DNA of 64,000 nt, from the NCBI RefSeq assembly GCF_002899895.1, contig NZ_PPEI02000004.1, positions 248,001 through 312,000 of the forward strand, given 5' to 3'. Made by a program: the position numbers and the translations under genes. The DNA is from Chryseobacterium oncorhynchi. Its GTDB lineage: Bacteria; Bacteroidota; Bacteroidia; Flavobacteriales; Weeksellaceae. Of the stretch, positions 55,710-64,000 are shown in pieces. How positions within the stretch are numbered: the stretch's first letter is position 1; each line of letters opens with the position of its first letter. The notes below the pieces were generated by a model that was not told the DNA's origin, made no database searches, and saw only the letters and a program-made list of their open reading frames with translations.

Positions 55710-56282
55710 TATGGGGATGTGTTTATTTTTAAACTTTTCAACCCAACTTTCCTCTATATCATTTATGGTTTAAAAATAAAACACAAAATGGTTTTGTACA
55801 TCTGCCAAACAGTGTACCAAATGGAAAAACAAAAAGTTTTATGGGTTGATGCAGGTTAGGTTACAATAAACATGCCATCAAAGAGGAAATAATGATTAGA
55901 AAAGTCTATGAATACAGGAAAATTAGATATTATCCCATAAAAGTGATTATTGTATTTAAGCTAAAGACTGTGTAGGAGCACGATACGAAAGTCTAGTTAT
56001 TATATTTTCAATAAAATAATATTTAAAAAATTATGAAAAATAAAATAATAACAATAAATAACAGTCTTATTTTTCGATATTCACATATTTTTAAGAAAAA
56101 CACAACTATTGGTGATCATTTAGTCTATCATAAATTCTCATTGGATAACACTTTCAAAATTACAGAGATACTCCTATTAATAGTGGATTAGACTGTAATA
56201 GGGCAAAGCTATTACATGATGAAAAAAGAGGATAAATATACAAGAAACAGAATTTAATAAAAGGAACAATTAGAAAACAAAA
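55710..56282. other. Intergenic region between nusG and the surface triplet
   Basis: About 570 nt. The part nearest the triplet must carry its promoter; an imperfect dyad with words TTGTACA and GTACCAA (near 55793-55820) about 90 nt before the first gene may be an operator. A 52-codon plus-strand frame (56033-56191) has no supporting feature. Nothing else recognised. Confidence 0.5.
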
Positions 56283-56305
56283 AAGACCGCTTAAATAGCA
56301 GTCTT
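56283..56305 (-). terminator. Terminator of nusG
   Basis: Stem aagaccgct / agcagtctt (one G-U pair), followed by TTTTTTG on the minus strand. It ends the secE-nusG transcript before the surface triplet. Confidence 0.88.
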
Positions 56306-56326
56306 TTATATTATATAAGTAAATTA

Positions 56327-56869
56327 TTATACTTTTTCTACTTGCATGTAGCTTAGTTCCATTGGAGTTTTTCTACCGAAGATTAATACAGAAACTTCAA
56401 TTTTCTTTTTGTCTTCAAGAATTTTCTCAACTGTACCATTGAATCCGTTGAAAGGACCATCGATCACTTTTACGTTTTCACCTACTACATATGGAATTTC
56501 AACATCGCTTGCGAATTCTGAAAGTTCATCCATTCTTCCAAGCATTCTGTTCACTTCTGATTTTCTCATTGGAACAGGATCACCACCTTTTGTTAAACTT
56601 AAGAAAGAAATAACTCCAGGGATATTTTTGATAGCGTGAGGAATCTCCCCCATCAAGTCAGCTTCAATCATTAAGTATCCAGGATAGTAAGGTCTTTCTT
56701 TAGGAACTTTTTTACCGTTTCTAATTTGGATAACCTTTTCCATAGGAATAACCACTTGAGTAACGTACTGCTCAAACCCTAAACGTTTGATTTCTGTCTC
56801 AATATAGTTTTTCACTTTATTTTCCTGTCCGCTGATTGCTTTCAGCACATACCATTTCAATTCGCTCAT
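56327..56869 (-). CDS. nusG: Transcription termination/antitermination protein NusG
   Basis: 180 residues: NGN domain (about 1-115; WYVLKAISGQENKVKNYIE, RPYYPGYLMIEA) and a C-terminal KOW domain (VIDGPFNGFNGTVEKI). It binds RNA polymerase and links to Rho or the ribosome. It is 19 nt after secE. In most bacteria rplK follows nusG directly; here a terminator and three surface genes come between. Confidence 0.97.
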   Translation of the reverse strand: MSELKWYVLKAISGQENKVKNYIETEIKRLGFEQYVTQVVIPMEKVIQIRNGKKVPKERPYYPGYLMIEADLMGEIPHAIKNIPGVISFLSLTKGGDPVPMRKSEVNRMLGRMDELSEFASDVEIPYVVGENVKVIDGPFNGFNGTVEKILEDKKKIEVSVLIFGRKTPMELSYMQVEKV

Positions 56870-56888
56870 TATGGGAAAACACTTTTAA

Positions 56889-57095
56889 TTAATTGAACAA
56901 GTTGATTAGCATTCCGATGATGTTGCTGATTGCTTTTGAAAACAATTCATCAACTCCAAAGGTAAATAAAGCCAGAATAACTGTCGCAATAGTCACTACA
57001 ATTGTAGAAGACTGAAGGTCAGCCCATTTTGGCCATTCAACTTTATGTCTAAATTCGTTATAAGAACCTTTTAAAAAATCGACAAATGAACTCAT
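56889..57095 (-). CDS. secE: Preprotein translocase subunit SecE
   Basis: 68 residues with one membrane helix (about 32-55) after the conserved amphipathic segment GSYNEFRHKVEWPKW. Essential partner of SecY. The gene lies between tRNA-Trp and nusG, the usual place. Confidence 0.95.
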   Translation of the reverse strand: MSSFVDFLKGSYNEFRHKVEWPKWADLQSSTIVVTIATVILALFTFGVDELFSKAISNIIGMLINLFN

Positions 57096-57107
57096 AATTT
57101 ATATTTG

Positions 57108-57178
57108 CACGGGCACAAGGATTCGAACCCTGATCAACGGTTTTGGAGACCGGTATCCTACCATTGGACGATGCCCGT
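57108..57178 (-). tRNA. tRNA-Trp (CCA anticodon)
   Basis: Acceptor arms ACGGGCA and TGCCCGT pair fully. The anticodon loop is CTCCAAA (anticodon CCA), the T loop is TTCGAAT, and the discriminator base is G. The 3' CCA is not encoded. It sits between tuf and secE, a common bacterial arrangement. Confidence 0.96.
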
Positions 57179-57185
57179 AATTAAA

Positions 57186-57217
57186 AAAGCTTCCGAGAGT
57201 TTCCTTTCGGAAGCTTT
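57186..57217 (-). terminator. Hairpin between tuf and tRNA-Trp
   Basis: 11-nt arms aaagcttccga / tcggaagcttt around a 10-nt loop, followed on the minus strand by TTTTTT. It is only 7 nt before the tRNA, so tRNA-Trp and secE-nusG must depend on read-through or on a promoter inside tuf. Confidence 0.8.
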
Positions 57218-57233
57218 ATTTATTTTAAGATGA

Positions 57234-58445
57234 TTAGTCTAAGATTTCAGTAACCTGACCTGAACCAACTGTTCTACCTCCTTCTCTGATCGCAAATCTA
57301 AGACCTACGTTAAGAGCGATTGGCTGTAACAATTCTACAGTGATTTCTAAGTTATCTCCTGGCATTACCATTTCAACACCTTCTGGTAAGAAGATTTCAC
57401 CTGTAACGTCAGTAGTTCTTACGTAGAACTGAGGACGGTATTTGTTGTGGAATGGAGTGTGACGTCCACCTTCTTCTTTAGAAAGGATATAAACAGAAGC
57501 CTTGAATTTTTTGTGTGGCTTAACTGAATCTTTCTTAGCGATAACCATACCTCTCTTGATGTCAGTTTTTTCAATACCTCTCAACAATAGACCTACGTTA
57601 TCTCCAGCTTCACCTCTATCTAGGATCTTTCTGAACATCTCAACTCCTGTAATAGTAGAAGTTAATTTCTCGTCACCCATACCTACGATATCAACTGGAT
57701 CACCAGTGTTGATAACACCAGCCTCGATTCTACCAGTTGCTACAGTACCTCTACCTGTAATAGAGAATACGTCTTCAATTGGCATCAAGAATGGCTTTTC
57801 AGTATCTCTTGGTGGTTGCTCGATCCAAGTATCAACAGCATCCATCAATTCTTCAACGCTCTTGAACCACTTATCTTCTGTGTTAGCAGGAGAAGCAGTA
57901 GCTGCAGTAAGAGCTCCTAATGCAGAACCTTGAATTACTGGAGAGTTATCTCCGTCGAAATCATAAGTAGACAATAAGTCTCTAAGTTCCATTTCAACAA
58001 GCTCTAATAATTCAGGATCATCTACCATGTCAACTTTGTTCATGAAAACAACGATTCTTGGTACGTTTACCTGACGGCAAAGTAGGATATGTTCTCTAGT
58101 CTGAGGCATTGGACCGTCAGTTGCAGCACATACTACGATAGCTCCATCCATTTGAGCAGCACCAGTTACCATGTTCTTAACATAGTCGGCGTGACCTGGA
58201 CAGTCAACGTGAGCATAGTGTCTTTTTTCAGTTTCGTATTCGATGTGAGCAGTATTGATAGTAATACCTCTTTCTTTTTCTTCTGGAGCAGAGTCAATTG
58301 CAGAGAAGTCTTTTTTCTCAGCAAGACCTTTGCTAGCTAATACAGCAGAAATAGCAGCTGTAAGAGTAGTTTTACCATGGTCAACGTGACCAATAGTACC
58401 AATGTTCAAGTGTGGTTTGTTACGATTAAACGTTTCCTTTGCCAT
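57234..58445 (-). CDS. tuf: Elongation factor Tu
   Basis: 403 residues. GTP-binding motifs: GHVDHGKTT (G1), the G2 region [17 protein letters not shown] (G3) and NKVDMVDD (G4). It brings aminoacyl-tRNA to the ribosome. A TATATTTG promoter element is 44 nt upstream. Confidence 0.99.
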   Translation of the reverse strand: MAKETFNRNKPHLNIGTIGHVDHGKTTLTAAISAVLASKGLAEKKDFSAIDSAPEEKERGITINTAHIEYETEKRHYAHVDCPGHADYVKNMVTGAAQMDGAIVVCAATDGPMPQTREHILLCRQVNVPRIVVFMNKVDMVDDPELLELVEMELRDLLSTYDFDGDNSPVIQGSALGALTAATASPANTEDKWFKSVEELMDAVDTWIEQPPRDTEKPFLMPIEDVFSITGRGTVATGRIEAGVINTGDPVDIVGMGDEKLTSTITGVEMFRKILDRGEAGDNVGLLLRGIEKTDIKRGMVIAKKDSVKPHKKFKASVYILSKEEGGRHTPFHNKYRPQFYVRTTDVTGEIFLPEGVEMVMPGDNLEITVELLQPIALNVGLRFAIREGGRTVGSGQVTEILD

Positions 58446-58488
58446 GATTTAAAATTATTTATTTATTGTTTTTCAAATTTTCGGTGTG

Positions 58489-58516
58489 CAAATATAATGA
58501 TTTTTTAGATACCAAA
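58489..58516 (-). promoter_or_regulatory. Promoter of tuf
   Basis: TTTG (58513-58516), 16-nt spacer, TATATTTG (58489-58496) followed by GCAC and CCGAAAA on the minus strand. Confidence 0.65.
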
Positions 58517-58642
58517 ATCTTTTTATTGGAAAAAAATTCAATATTTGCATCCAATGAAATACAATCCTTATATTTCAATGTATTGAGACTGCAAATTTAC
58601 ACATTTTTCTGGATTGAAAAAAACTTTCTAAAACCTTTTATG

Positions 58643-58672
58643 AAAAAGCCTGAAATACAGAATATTCCAGGC
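58643..58672 (-). terminator. Terminator of the RND efflux operon
   Basis: 10-nt arms gcctgaaata / tattccaggc with one mismatch, followed by TTTTTC on the minus strand. Confidence 0.8.
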
Positions 58673-58700
58673 TCAATTAATATATAAAATGAAAGATAAA

Positions 58701-61700
58701 TTAGCTATGACGTAGTTTTTTGGTTCTGTTGAAGATCCAGAAAATAATTGGAAAAATAAGCAGTGTAAGTACTGTTGCTGTAATAAGCCCTCCAATAATT
58801 ACAATGGCAAGAGGTTTTTGTGATTCTGAACCAATTCCTGTGGATAAAGCTGCAGGCATTAATCCAATGGAAGCCATAAGCGCCGTCATGATGACTGGTC
58901 TTGTTCTGGATTTCACTCCATTTAAGATGGCCGTGTCTATGTCCATTCCGTCTTTAACGTTCTGATGAAATTCTGTGATCAATATTACTCCATTTTGTAT
59001 ACAAATCCCCAGTAAGGCAATCATACCTACTCCGGCAGAAATTCCAAAGTTGATTCCGGTAACGTGCAGCGCAATGATTCCTCCAATCAATGCAAAAGGA
59101 ACATTTGCTAAAACAAGAAGTGAATCTTTCATGTTTCCAAACAGGATAAACAAAAGGAAGAAGATCATCAGGATACTTACCGGAACTACTTGTGTCAATC
59201 TGTGTGATGCACGCTGCTGGTTTTCAAACTGACCTGTCCAACCAACGGAATATCCGTCCGGAAGCTCAATGGTGGCTACTTTTTTCTGTGCATCTGCAAT
59301 GGTACTTCCTAAATCTCGGTCACGAATGGAGAACTTCACTCCAATGTATCTTTTAATATTATCTCTATAAATGAATGCTGCTCCATTGTCTTTAACGATA
59401 GTACTGATCTCTTTTAAAGGGATTTTTGCTCCGTCTTGTGTAGGAACCATCAAAGCGGCAATATCGTTCTCATTGGTTCTGTATTCCTGAGAATAACGAA
59501 GACGGATCGGGAACTTTCTTTCTCCGTCAAACATTTCGGAAGCGGTTTTTCCTCCAAAGGCCATTTCCAGTACAGCTTGTGCATCGGCAGGCATTACTCC
59601 ATAGGCCGCCATTTTATCTCGGTCTAAGACAACACTTACTTCCGGCTGGCCAATATTTTTTATGATACCGGGATCTTTTACTCCTTCTACATCTTTAATT
59701 TTAACTAAGATTTCCTGAGCCAGTTTATCCAACGTTTCCAGATTATCTCCATAGATTTTAATTCCGTTTTCAGCTTTAAAACCTGCTACAGCTTCTGCTA
59801 CGTTATCCGAAATGGGCTGGGAATAGTTGAATGTGATCCCTTGATAACTTCTAAGCTTTTTATCAATTTCAGTAATAAGTTCATCATAGGTGATCTTTCG
59901 TTTCCATTCTTCTCTAGGCTTAAGGTTTACAGCAAACTGTACAAATCCGAATCCATTTGGGTCTGTTCCGTCATTACTTCTTCCTGTCTGAGCTAAGACG
60001 TCTGTAACTTCGGAAAAGCTCATAATATCCTTTTTCAAGAGATCTGCCGTTTTTAATGATTCTTTTAATGAAGAACTCATAGGCATTTCTGCAGTGATCC
60101 AAAGTGAACCTTCATTAAGCTGCGGCAGGAATTCTGTTCCAAGGAATTTTCCGGAGAATAATGTTACTACAAGGAATGAAATGGCAACAATCATACTTGT
60201 CTTTTTATGCTTAAATGTAGTATTGAAGCCTTTGAGTACAATTCTATCCCAAAAATTAACAAATGGATTATTTTTTTCTCTTACATTTTTATTTAAAAGA
60301 ATATGTGAAAGTACCGGAACAAGGGTTAATGTAAATATCAAAGCCCCTATCAATGCAAACCCTAAGGTAAAAGCCAATGGTGAGAACATTTTCCCTTCCA
60401 CTTTCTGAAATGAGAAAATAGGAATCAGGGAAGTAATGATAATTAGCTTTGAAAAGAAGATTGCTTTTCCTAAACCTGTTCCTGTCTGCTTGATCCAACC
60501 GCCTTTCGCCAACTTATTGAATTTTTCCATTCCGTATTTGTGAGCCTTGTGGTCGAGCATTACAAAGAGCCCTTCCACCATGACGACGGCCCCGTCTATG
60601 ATGATTCCGAAATCTACCGCTCCTAATGAAAGTAGATTGGCACTCATCCCCGCCAGTTTTAAACATAAAAAGGCAAATAATAGGGATAGCGGAATGATGA
60701 TGGAAACGATTAGTGTCGTTCTCCAGTCTGCCATGAAGATCAAAACGATGACCGTTACCAATACAATTCCTTCAATCAGGTTGTGCATTACGGTGTGGGT
60801 GGTAAAATCCATCAGGTTATCCCTGTCATAGAAAGTGACCATTTTTACATCTTTCGGCAGAATTTTTTCATTCAGTTCCTTAATTTTAGCTTTCACACCA
60901 ATCAAAACTTCTCTTGGGTTCTCACCTTTTCTCATTACAACAATTCCTTCTACGGTGTCATCATGATTATTCAAGGCTGCCTGCCCTACCCTAGGCATAG
61001 AGCTTTCATGAACTTCAGCAACGTTCTTTACTAAAACCGGATTTCCACTGTCATTCTGAATGGTAATATTTCCAATATCAGCAATAGATTTCACCAAACC
61101 AATTCCTCTTACGACATAGGCCTGCCCGTTTTTTTCAATTACATCTCCTCCTACGTTCAGGTTACTTTTGGTAACTGCATCATACACTTGAAGTGGTGTG
61201 AGGTTATATTTATCCAATGCTCTCGGATCAATACTTAGTTCAAAGACTTTATCCTGTCCTCCGAAAACATTAATATCCGCAACTCCGGGAACACCTCTTA
61301 GGGCACGGTCTATCACCCAGTTTTGCAGGGTAAGTAATTTGCGGGAATCTTTTGTTTTACTTTCCAGTGTATATCTGAAAATTTCTCCGGTTGGCCCGTA
61401 GGGTGGTTGTACTTCAGGATCTACTTCATCAGGAAGGCTAATGGTTCTTAATTGGTTATTGACCTGATTTCTGGCAAAAGTATCATCCACCCCATCATCA
61501 AATAGAATTTTAACAATGGAAAGTCCAAACATTGTTGTACTTCTCACACTTGTTTTCTTCTGAACCGGGCTCATTGCCAATTCAATAGGTGTAGTAACAA
61601 AGCGTTCTACTTCTTCTGCACTACGCCCATTCCACTGGGTAATGATTACAATCTGGGTATTGGTAACGTCCGGAAATGCTTCAATGGGCATGTTCTTGAA

Positions 61701-61799
61701 GCTTATAAAACCGGCAATCGCTAAAATAGCTACCCAAATAAAGGTAAATGCTTTATTTTTTAAGGAGAAAGCGATTATATTTTTTATGAATTTATTCAT
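58701..61799 (-). CDS. Heavy-metal-type RND efflux pump (CusA/CzcA family)
   Basis: 1032 residues, inner-membrane proton-driven pump. The heavy-metal RND signature in helix 4 is AVDFGIIIDGAVVMVEG (near residue 395-410). It has an N-terminal helix, two large periplasmic loops (DxYNLTPLQV in the first), and paired helix bundles. The metal ion (for example copper/silver or zinc/cobalt/cadmium) cannot be settled by reading. It is the third gene after the TolC-like and adaptor genes, with a 60-nt gap from the adaptor. Confidence 0.93.
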   Translation of the reverse strand: MNKFIKNIIAFSLKNKAFTFIWVAILAIAGFISFKNMPIEAFPDVTNTQIVIITQWNGRSAEEVERFVTTPIELAMSPVQKKTSVRSTTMFGLSIVKILFDDGVDDTFARNQVNNQLRTISLPDEVDPEVQPPYGPTGEIFRYTLESKTKDSRKLLTLQNWVIDRALRGVPGVADINVFGGQDKVFELSIDPRALDKYNLTPLQVYDAVTKSNLNVGGDVIEKNGQAYVVRGIGLVKSIADIGNITIQNDSGNPVLVKNVAEVHESSMPRVGQAALNNHDDTVEGIVVMRKGENPREVLIGVKAKIKELNEKILPKDVKMVTFYDRDNLMDFTTHTVMHNLIEGIVLVTVIVLIFMADWRTTLIVSIIIPLSLLFAFLCLKLAGMSANLLSLGAVDFGIIIDGAVVMVEGLFVMLDHKAHKYGMEKFNKLAKGGWIKQTGTGLGKAIFFSKLIIITSLIPIFSFQKVEGKMFSPLAFTLGFALIGALIFTLTLVPVLSHILLNKNVREKNNPFVNFWDRIVLKGFNTTFKHKKTSMIVAISFLVVTLFSGKFLGTEFLPQLNEGSLWITAEMPMSSSLKESLKTADLLKKDIMSFSEVTDVLAQTGRSNDGTDPNGFGFVQFAVNLKPREEWKRKITYDELITEIDKKLRSYQGITFNYSQPISDNVAEAVAGFKAENGIKIYGDNLETLDKLAQEILVKIKDVEGVKDPGIIKNIGQPEVSVVLDRDKMAAYGVMPADAQAVLEMAFGGKTASEMFDGERKFPIRLRYSQEYRTNENDIAALMVPTQDGAKIPLKEISTIVKDNGAAFIYRDNIKRYIGVKFSIRDRDLGSTIADAQKKVATIELPDGYSVGWTGQFENQQRASHRLTQVVPVSILMIFFLLFILFGNMKDSLLVLANVPFALIGGIIALHVTGINFGISAGVGMIALLGICIQNGVILITEFHQNVKDGMDIDTAILNGVKSRTRPVIMTALMASIGLMPAALSTGIGSESQKPLAIVIIGGLITATVLTLLIFPIIFWIFNRTKKLRHS

Positions 61800-61859
61800 G
61801 ATAGATAATTGATGACCTAAAAAAGTCGTTGAAAGATTTATTTTAAATCACTACTATTT

Positions 61860-62945
61860 TCAGCTGTTCAAAGAACGATATATAAGCAGTTGATTATTGG
61901 TAATCACCTCCTCACCTTCTTTAAGGCCGTCTGCAATGTAAGTTACATCACCCACCTGCTTTGATACTTTAATTTCTCGAACCTTTACATCTGTTCTTGA
62001 TTTAAAGATAACAACAAAGCTTTTGTTATCATCAAAAATCACTGCCTTAGACGGAACGGTCAGCATGGTATTGCTTTCCAGGCTGGAGACTTTTATAGTT
62101 GCTTTACTATCCGGAATCAGCAGGCCATTGGCATTATCCAGTACTACTCTTGCCTGCATAGCATTGGTTTGCGGATCTATGATTTTAAATATTTTATCAA
62201 TTTTACCATCAAAAAGCTTATCTGGATAAGAAAGTGTAGAAACCTGTGCTTTCATTCCAAGGCTAATTTTATCAATATCAGATTCATTAACGTTCATAAT
62301 GGCCCATACATTGGTGGTATTGGCAACGTCAAAAATATTTTCGCTTCGGTCACTTCTCAGCTGCATATCCTTATTGATACTTTTCTGAACAATGTATCCG
62401 TTAATAGGTGCTACAACACTGTATATGTTTCCTGTTTTAACATTATAAACGGTACTTACTGCCGTTGCTCTCTGTAGCTGATCTTCTGCTTTCTGCAACT
62501 GGCTTTTTGCTTCCAGCACGTCTCTTTCTGTATTTAGTTTTCCCTCGTACATCTCTTTGGCAACACGAAGGTTATTCTTAGCCACCACCATATCGGTTTT
62601 TGCATCACTTACATCCTTTTGAATTTCCGCAAGCTCTGTACTTCTGATGGTCGCCAGCACCTGGCCTTTCTTTACATAATCACCAAGCTCTACATTTACG
62701 CTCATTACGTTTCCTCCTACCAATGGATAGACATCTATGTAACTGTTTTTGTCTGCAGAAATCTTCCCATAAAAGTTGTATTCATCTTCTACGTTCTTTT
62801 TTTCAACTTTTGCCAGAGAAATGGAACTTAGCATGGTATTACTAAGCTCAAATCCTTTTTGGGCTTGATTTTTTTTCTCTCCCTCTTTTTTTGAGCAGGC
62901 TATTAATGATAGGATCATCAATACCGGAATAATATAAGTTTTCAT
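61860..62945 (-). CDS. RND efflux periplasmic adaptor (membrane fusion protein)
   Basis: 361 residues. Lipobox LIAC makes Cys17 the lipid anchor. Barrel-sandwich halves flank a coiled-coil hairpin (about 105-160; DAKTDMVVAKNNLRVAKEMY and EAKSQLQKAEDQL), and the C-terminal part has beta-barrel strands. It joins the pump to the TolC-like outer-membrane channel. Five nt downstream of the TolC-like gene. Confidence 0.93.
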   Translation of the reverse strand: MKTYIIPVLMILSLIACSKKEGEKKNQAQKGFELSNTMLSSISLAKVEKKNVEDEYNFYGKISADKNSYIDVYPLVGGNVMSVNVELGDYVKKGQVLATIRSTELAEIQKDVSDAKTDMVVAKNNLRVAKEMYEGKLNTERDVLEAKSQLQKAEDQLQRATAVSTVYNVKTGNIYSVVAPINGYIVQKSINKDMQLRSDRSENIFDVANTTNVWAIMNVNESDIDKISLGMKAQVSTLSYPDKLFDGKIDKIFKIIDPQTNAMQARVVLDNANGLLIPDSKATIKVSSLESNTMLTVPSKAVIFDDNKSFVVIFKSRTDVKVREIKVSKQVGDVTYIADGLKEGEEVITNNQLLIYRSLNS

Positions 62946-62949
62946 TGTT

Positions 62950-64000
62950 TTAATAGAAGATTTTCGTTTGTACTAGTTGATTAAGTTGTTCTGCAGACTG
63001 CATAATCTCGTTTTTCATATCATAGATCTGAAGAGCCGTCTCACGATAGCTGTCCATAAAGTCTGTAAATTCAATTAGGTTGACATTTCCCTTTCTGAAG
63101 TTGGTCATCATCCCGTTATATACCAGATCCATATTTTGCAGATCCGTGGTTTTAATATCCAATAACTGGTTGTATTGTGCTTTCCAGGTTTTATAGGCAG
63201 ACTGCACTTTAGTTTCAAGTGTTAATTTTTGAAAGTCTGCATTTTTTTGATTTTGCTGAATGGCATAGTTGGCCTTTACTACATTTCCCTGGTTTATTCT
63301 CCATAAAGGAAGAGGAATTCCCAGTGTCAGGTTAGCTTCATTATTAAAAGTTCCTCCTGCCTGGTCCCATGCTGCTCCCACATTCAGATCCGGAACATTT
63401 AATGATTTTTGCCATTGTGCATACAGCTTGCTATTATCAATCAGTTTTAAATTGTACCGATAATCTGCATTATTTTCCAATGCTTTGCTCTTCAACTCTT
63501 CTTCTTCACCAAAAGGTTGGGTTGCTAAAGCTTCCTTAGCTTCAGCTTCAGACATCAATGGTTCAATATCTTCGGTAATCCCAGTCAGAACTTTTAAGTT
63601 TTGCTCAAACTCAAGAATATTCTTGTTAATTTCAAGCTTATCATGATTCAATTGAATTACAAGACTCTGAAGTCTTACTGCATCTTTAAGGGATACGTTT
63701 CCTTTTGCCGACTGCACACGATATGCACTTAGTAGTTCATTCATGTACCCTAGCTGTTTTTCTGTATTTTCAAGTTTTAATCTTTCGTAGTAAAGATTGA
63801 AGTACGTGGTACGAAGTTGGGCTCTTAAATCAACAAGAAGCTGTGAAAACTGAAGCTGTGCTAATTCTTTATTAGATTTCGCAAAAGCAATTTCATTTTT
63901 CTTTTTACCACCCATATAAATTAATTGGGTAATACCCGCTCCTTTGGAATGACCAACATCAAAAAACTTTTTGCCCTGTGGGTTATAAGCATTAAACTGT
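62950..64000 (-). CDS. TolC-family outer membrane efflux protein, 5' end beyond window
   Basis: The frame continues upstream of the first ATG (63915) without a stop to the window edge (...D-V-G-H-S-K-G-A-G-I-T-Q-L-I-Y), so the start is outside. About 350 residues are visible: long helical hairpins (QLRTTYFNLYYERLKLENTE) and the typical strand region NLTLGIPLPLW. It is the exit channel of the RND system and the first known gene of this operon. Confidence 0.92.
   Translation of the reverse strand, partial: QFNAYNPQGKKFFDVGHSKGAGITQLIYMGGKKKNEIAFAKSNKELAQLQFSQLLVDLRAQLRTTYFNLYYERLKLENTEKQLGYMNELLSAYRVQSAKGNVSLKDAVRLQSLVIQLNHDKLEINKNILEFEQNLKVLTGITEDIEPLMSEAEAKEALATQPFGEEEELKSKALENNADYRYNLKLIDNSKLYAQWQKSLNVPDLNVGAAWDQAGGTFNNEANLTLGIPLPLWRINQGNVVKANYAIQQNQKNADFQKLTLETKVQSAYKTWKAQYNQLLDIKTTDLQNMDLVYNGMMTNFRKGNVNLIEFTDFMDSYRETALQIYDMKNEIMQSAEQLNQLVQTKIFY

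Noticed and set aside
56033-56191. 52-codon plus-strand frame between nusG and the surface triplet
   Set aside because: No signal peptide, leader motif, promoter or terminator; such length is expected by chance in A/T-rich DNA.
42895-56326. Surface blocks considered as mobile elements
   Set aside because: No transposase, integrase, inverted terminal repeats or target duplications could be seen at their borders.

Overview
The window looks like chromosome of a low-GC Bacteroidetes bacterium, most likely Chryseobacterium or a close relative (Weeksellaceae, Flavobacteriia). The evidence is the AT-rich sequence, signal peptides ending in AQ, type IX secretion (T9SS) C-terminal domains, promoters of the TTTG-N16-20-TAnnTTTG type in place of the usual -35/-10 boxes, families typical of the phylum (GDYXXLXY, DUF3575, DUF4919, DUF5777, DUF3467) and a bacteriocin-like peptide with a double-glycine leader. 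The genus is an inference from recall, not from a database search. I see no transposase, integrase, phage or CRISPR array.

Layout. 1-7.3 kb: end of a GDYXXLXY protein, an FMN riboswitch with ribB, a frameshifted T9SS protein, an outer-membrane beta-barrel protein, a DUF3575 protein and a KgtP-like dicarboxylate permease. 7.5-12.8 kb: a DUF4919 protein, then an overlapping ECF sigma operon (periplasmic alpha/beta hydrolase, sigma factor, four-helix membrane protein, methyltransferase) ending in a secreted M43 metalloprotease. 12.8-21.6 kb: ABC exporter, truA, lpxK, purine nucleoside phosphorylase, thioredoxin-like protein, acetyltransferase, dinB and a cytoplasmic alpha-amylase. 21.6-30 kb: a Cys-rich bacteriocin-like peptide too short for ordinary ORF calling, a carboxylesterase, AraC/cupin/alcohol dehydrogenase, divergent HxlR/NmrA, a degenerate intergenic repeat, a nucleotide pyrophosphatase and a tandem GNAT protein.

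30.3-34.2 kb: a five-gene envelope operon (DUF5777 beta-barrel, cytochrome c lipoprotein, YceI, ankyrin, DOMON-like T9SS protein) beside a Crp/Fnr regulator. A GTGA-N6-TCAC palindrome sits at about -42 relative to the predicted operon start. This is my strongest candidate for an undescribed redox system.

34.3-58.5 kb: the conserved tuf - tRNA-Trp - secE - nusG - rplKAJL - rpoBC locus, transcribed leftward and interrupted twice by blocks of cell-surface genes: three tandem paralogues between nusG and rplK, and five genes between rplL and rpoB. Strong terminators flank the interruptions, and rplK and rpoB have their own promoters; rpoB has a leader of about 340 nt. 58.7-64 kb: a heavy-metal-type RND efflux operon (TolC-like, adaptor, pump), cut by the window edge.

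Starts were corrected where the longest frame begins at TTG and a better ATG with a signal peptide lies inside. All functions come from motifs I can read; no homology search was run.
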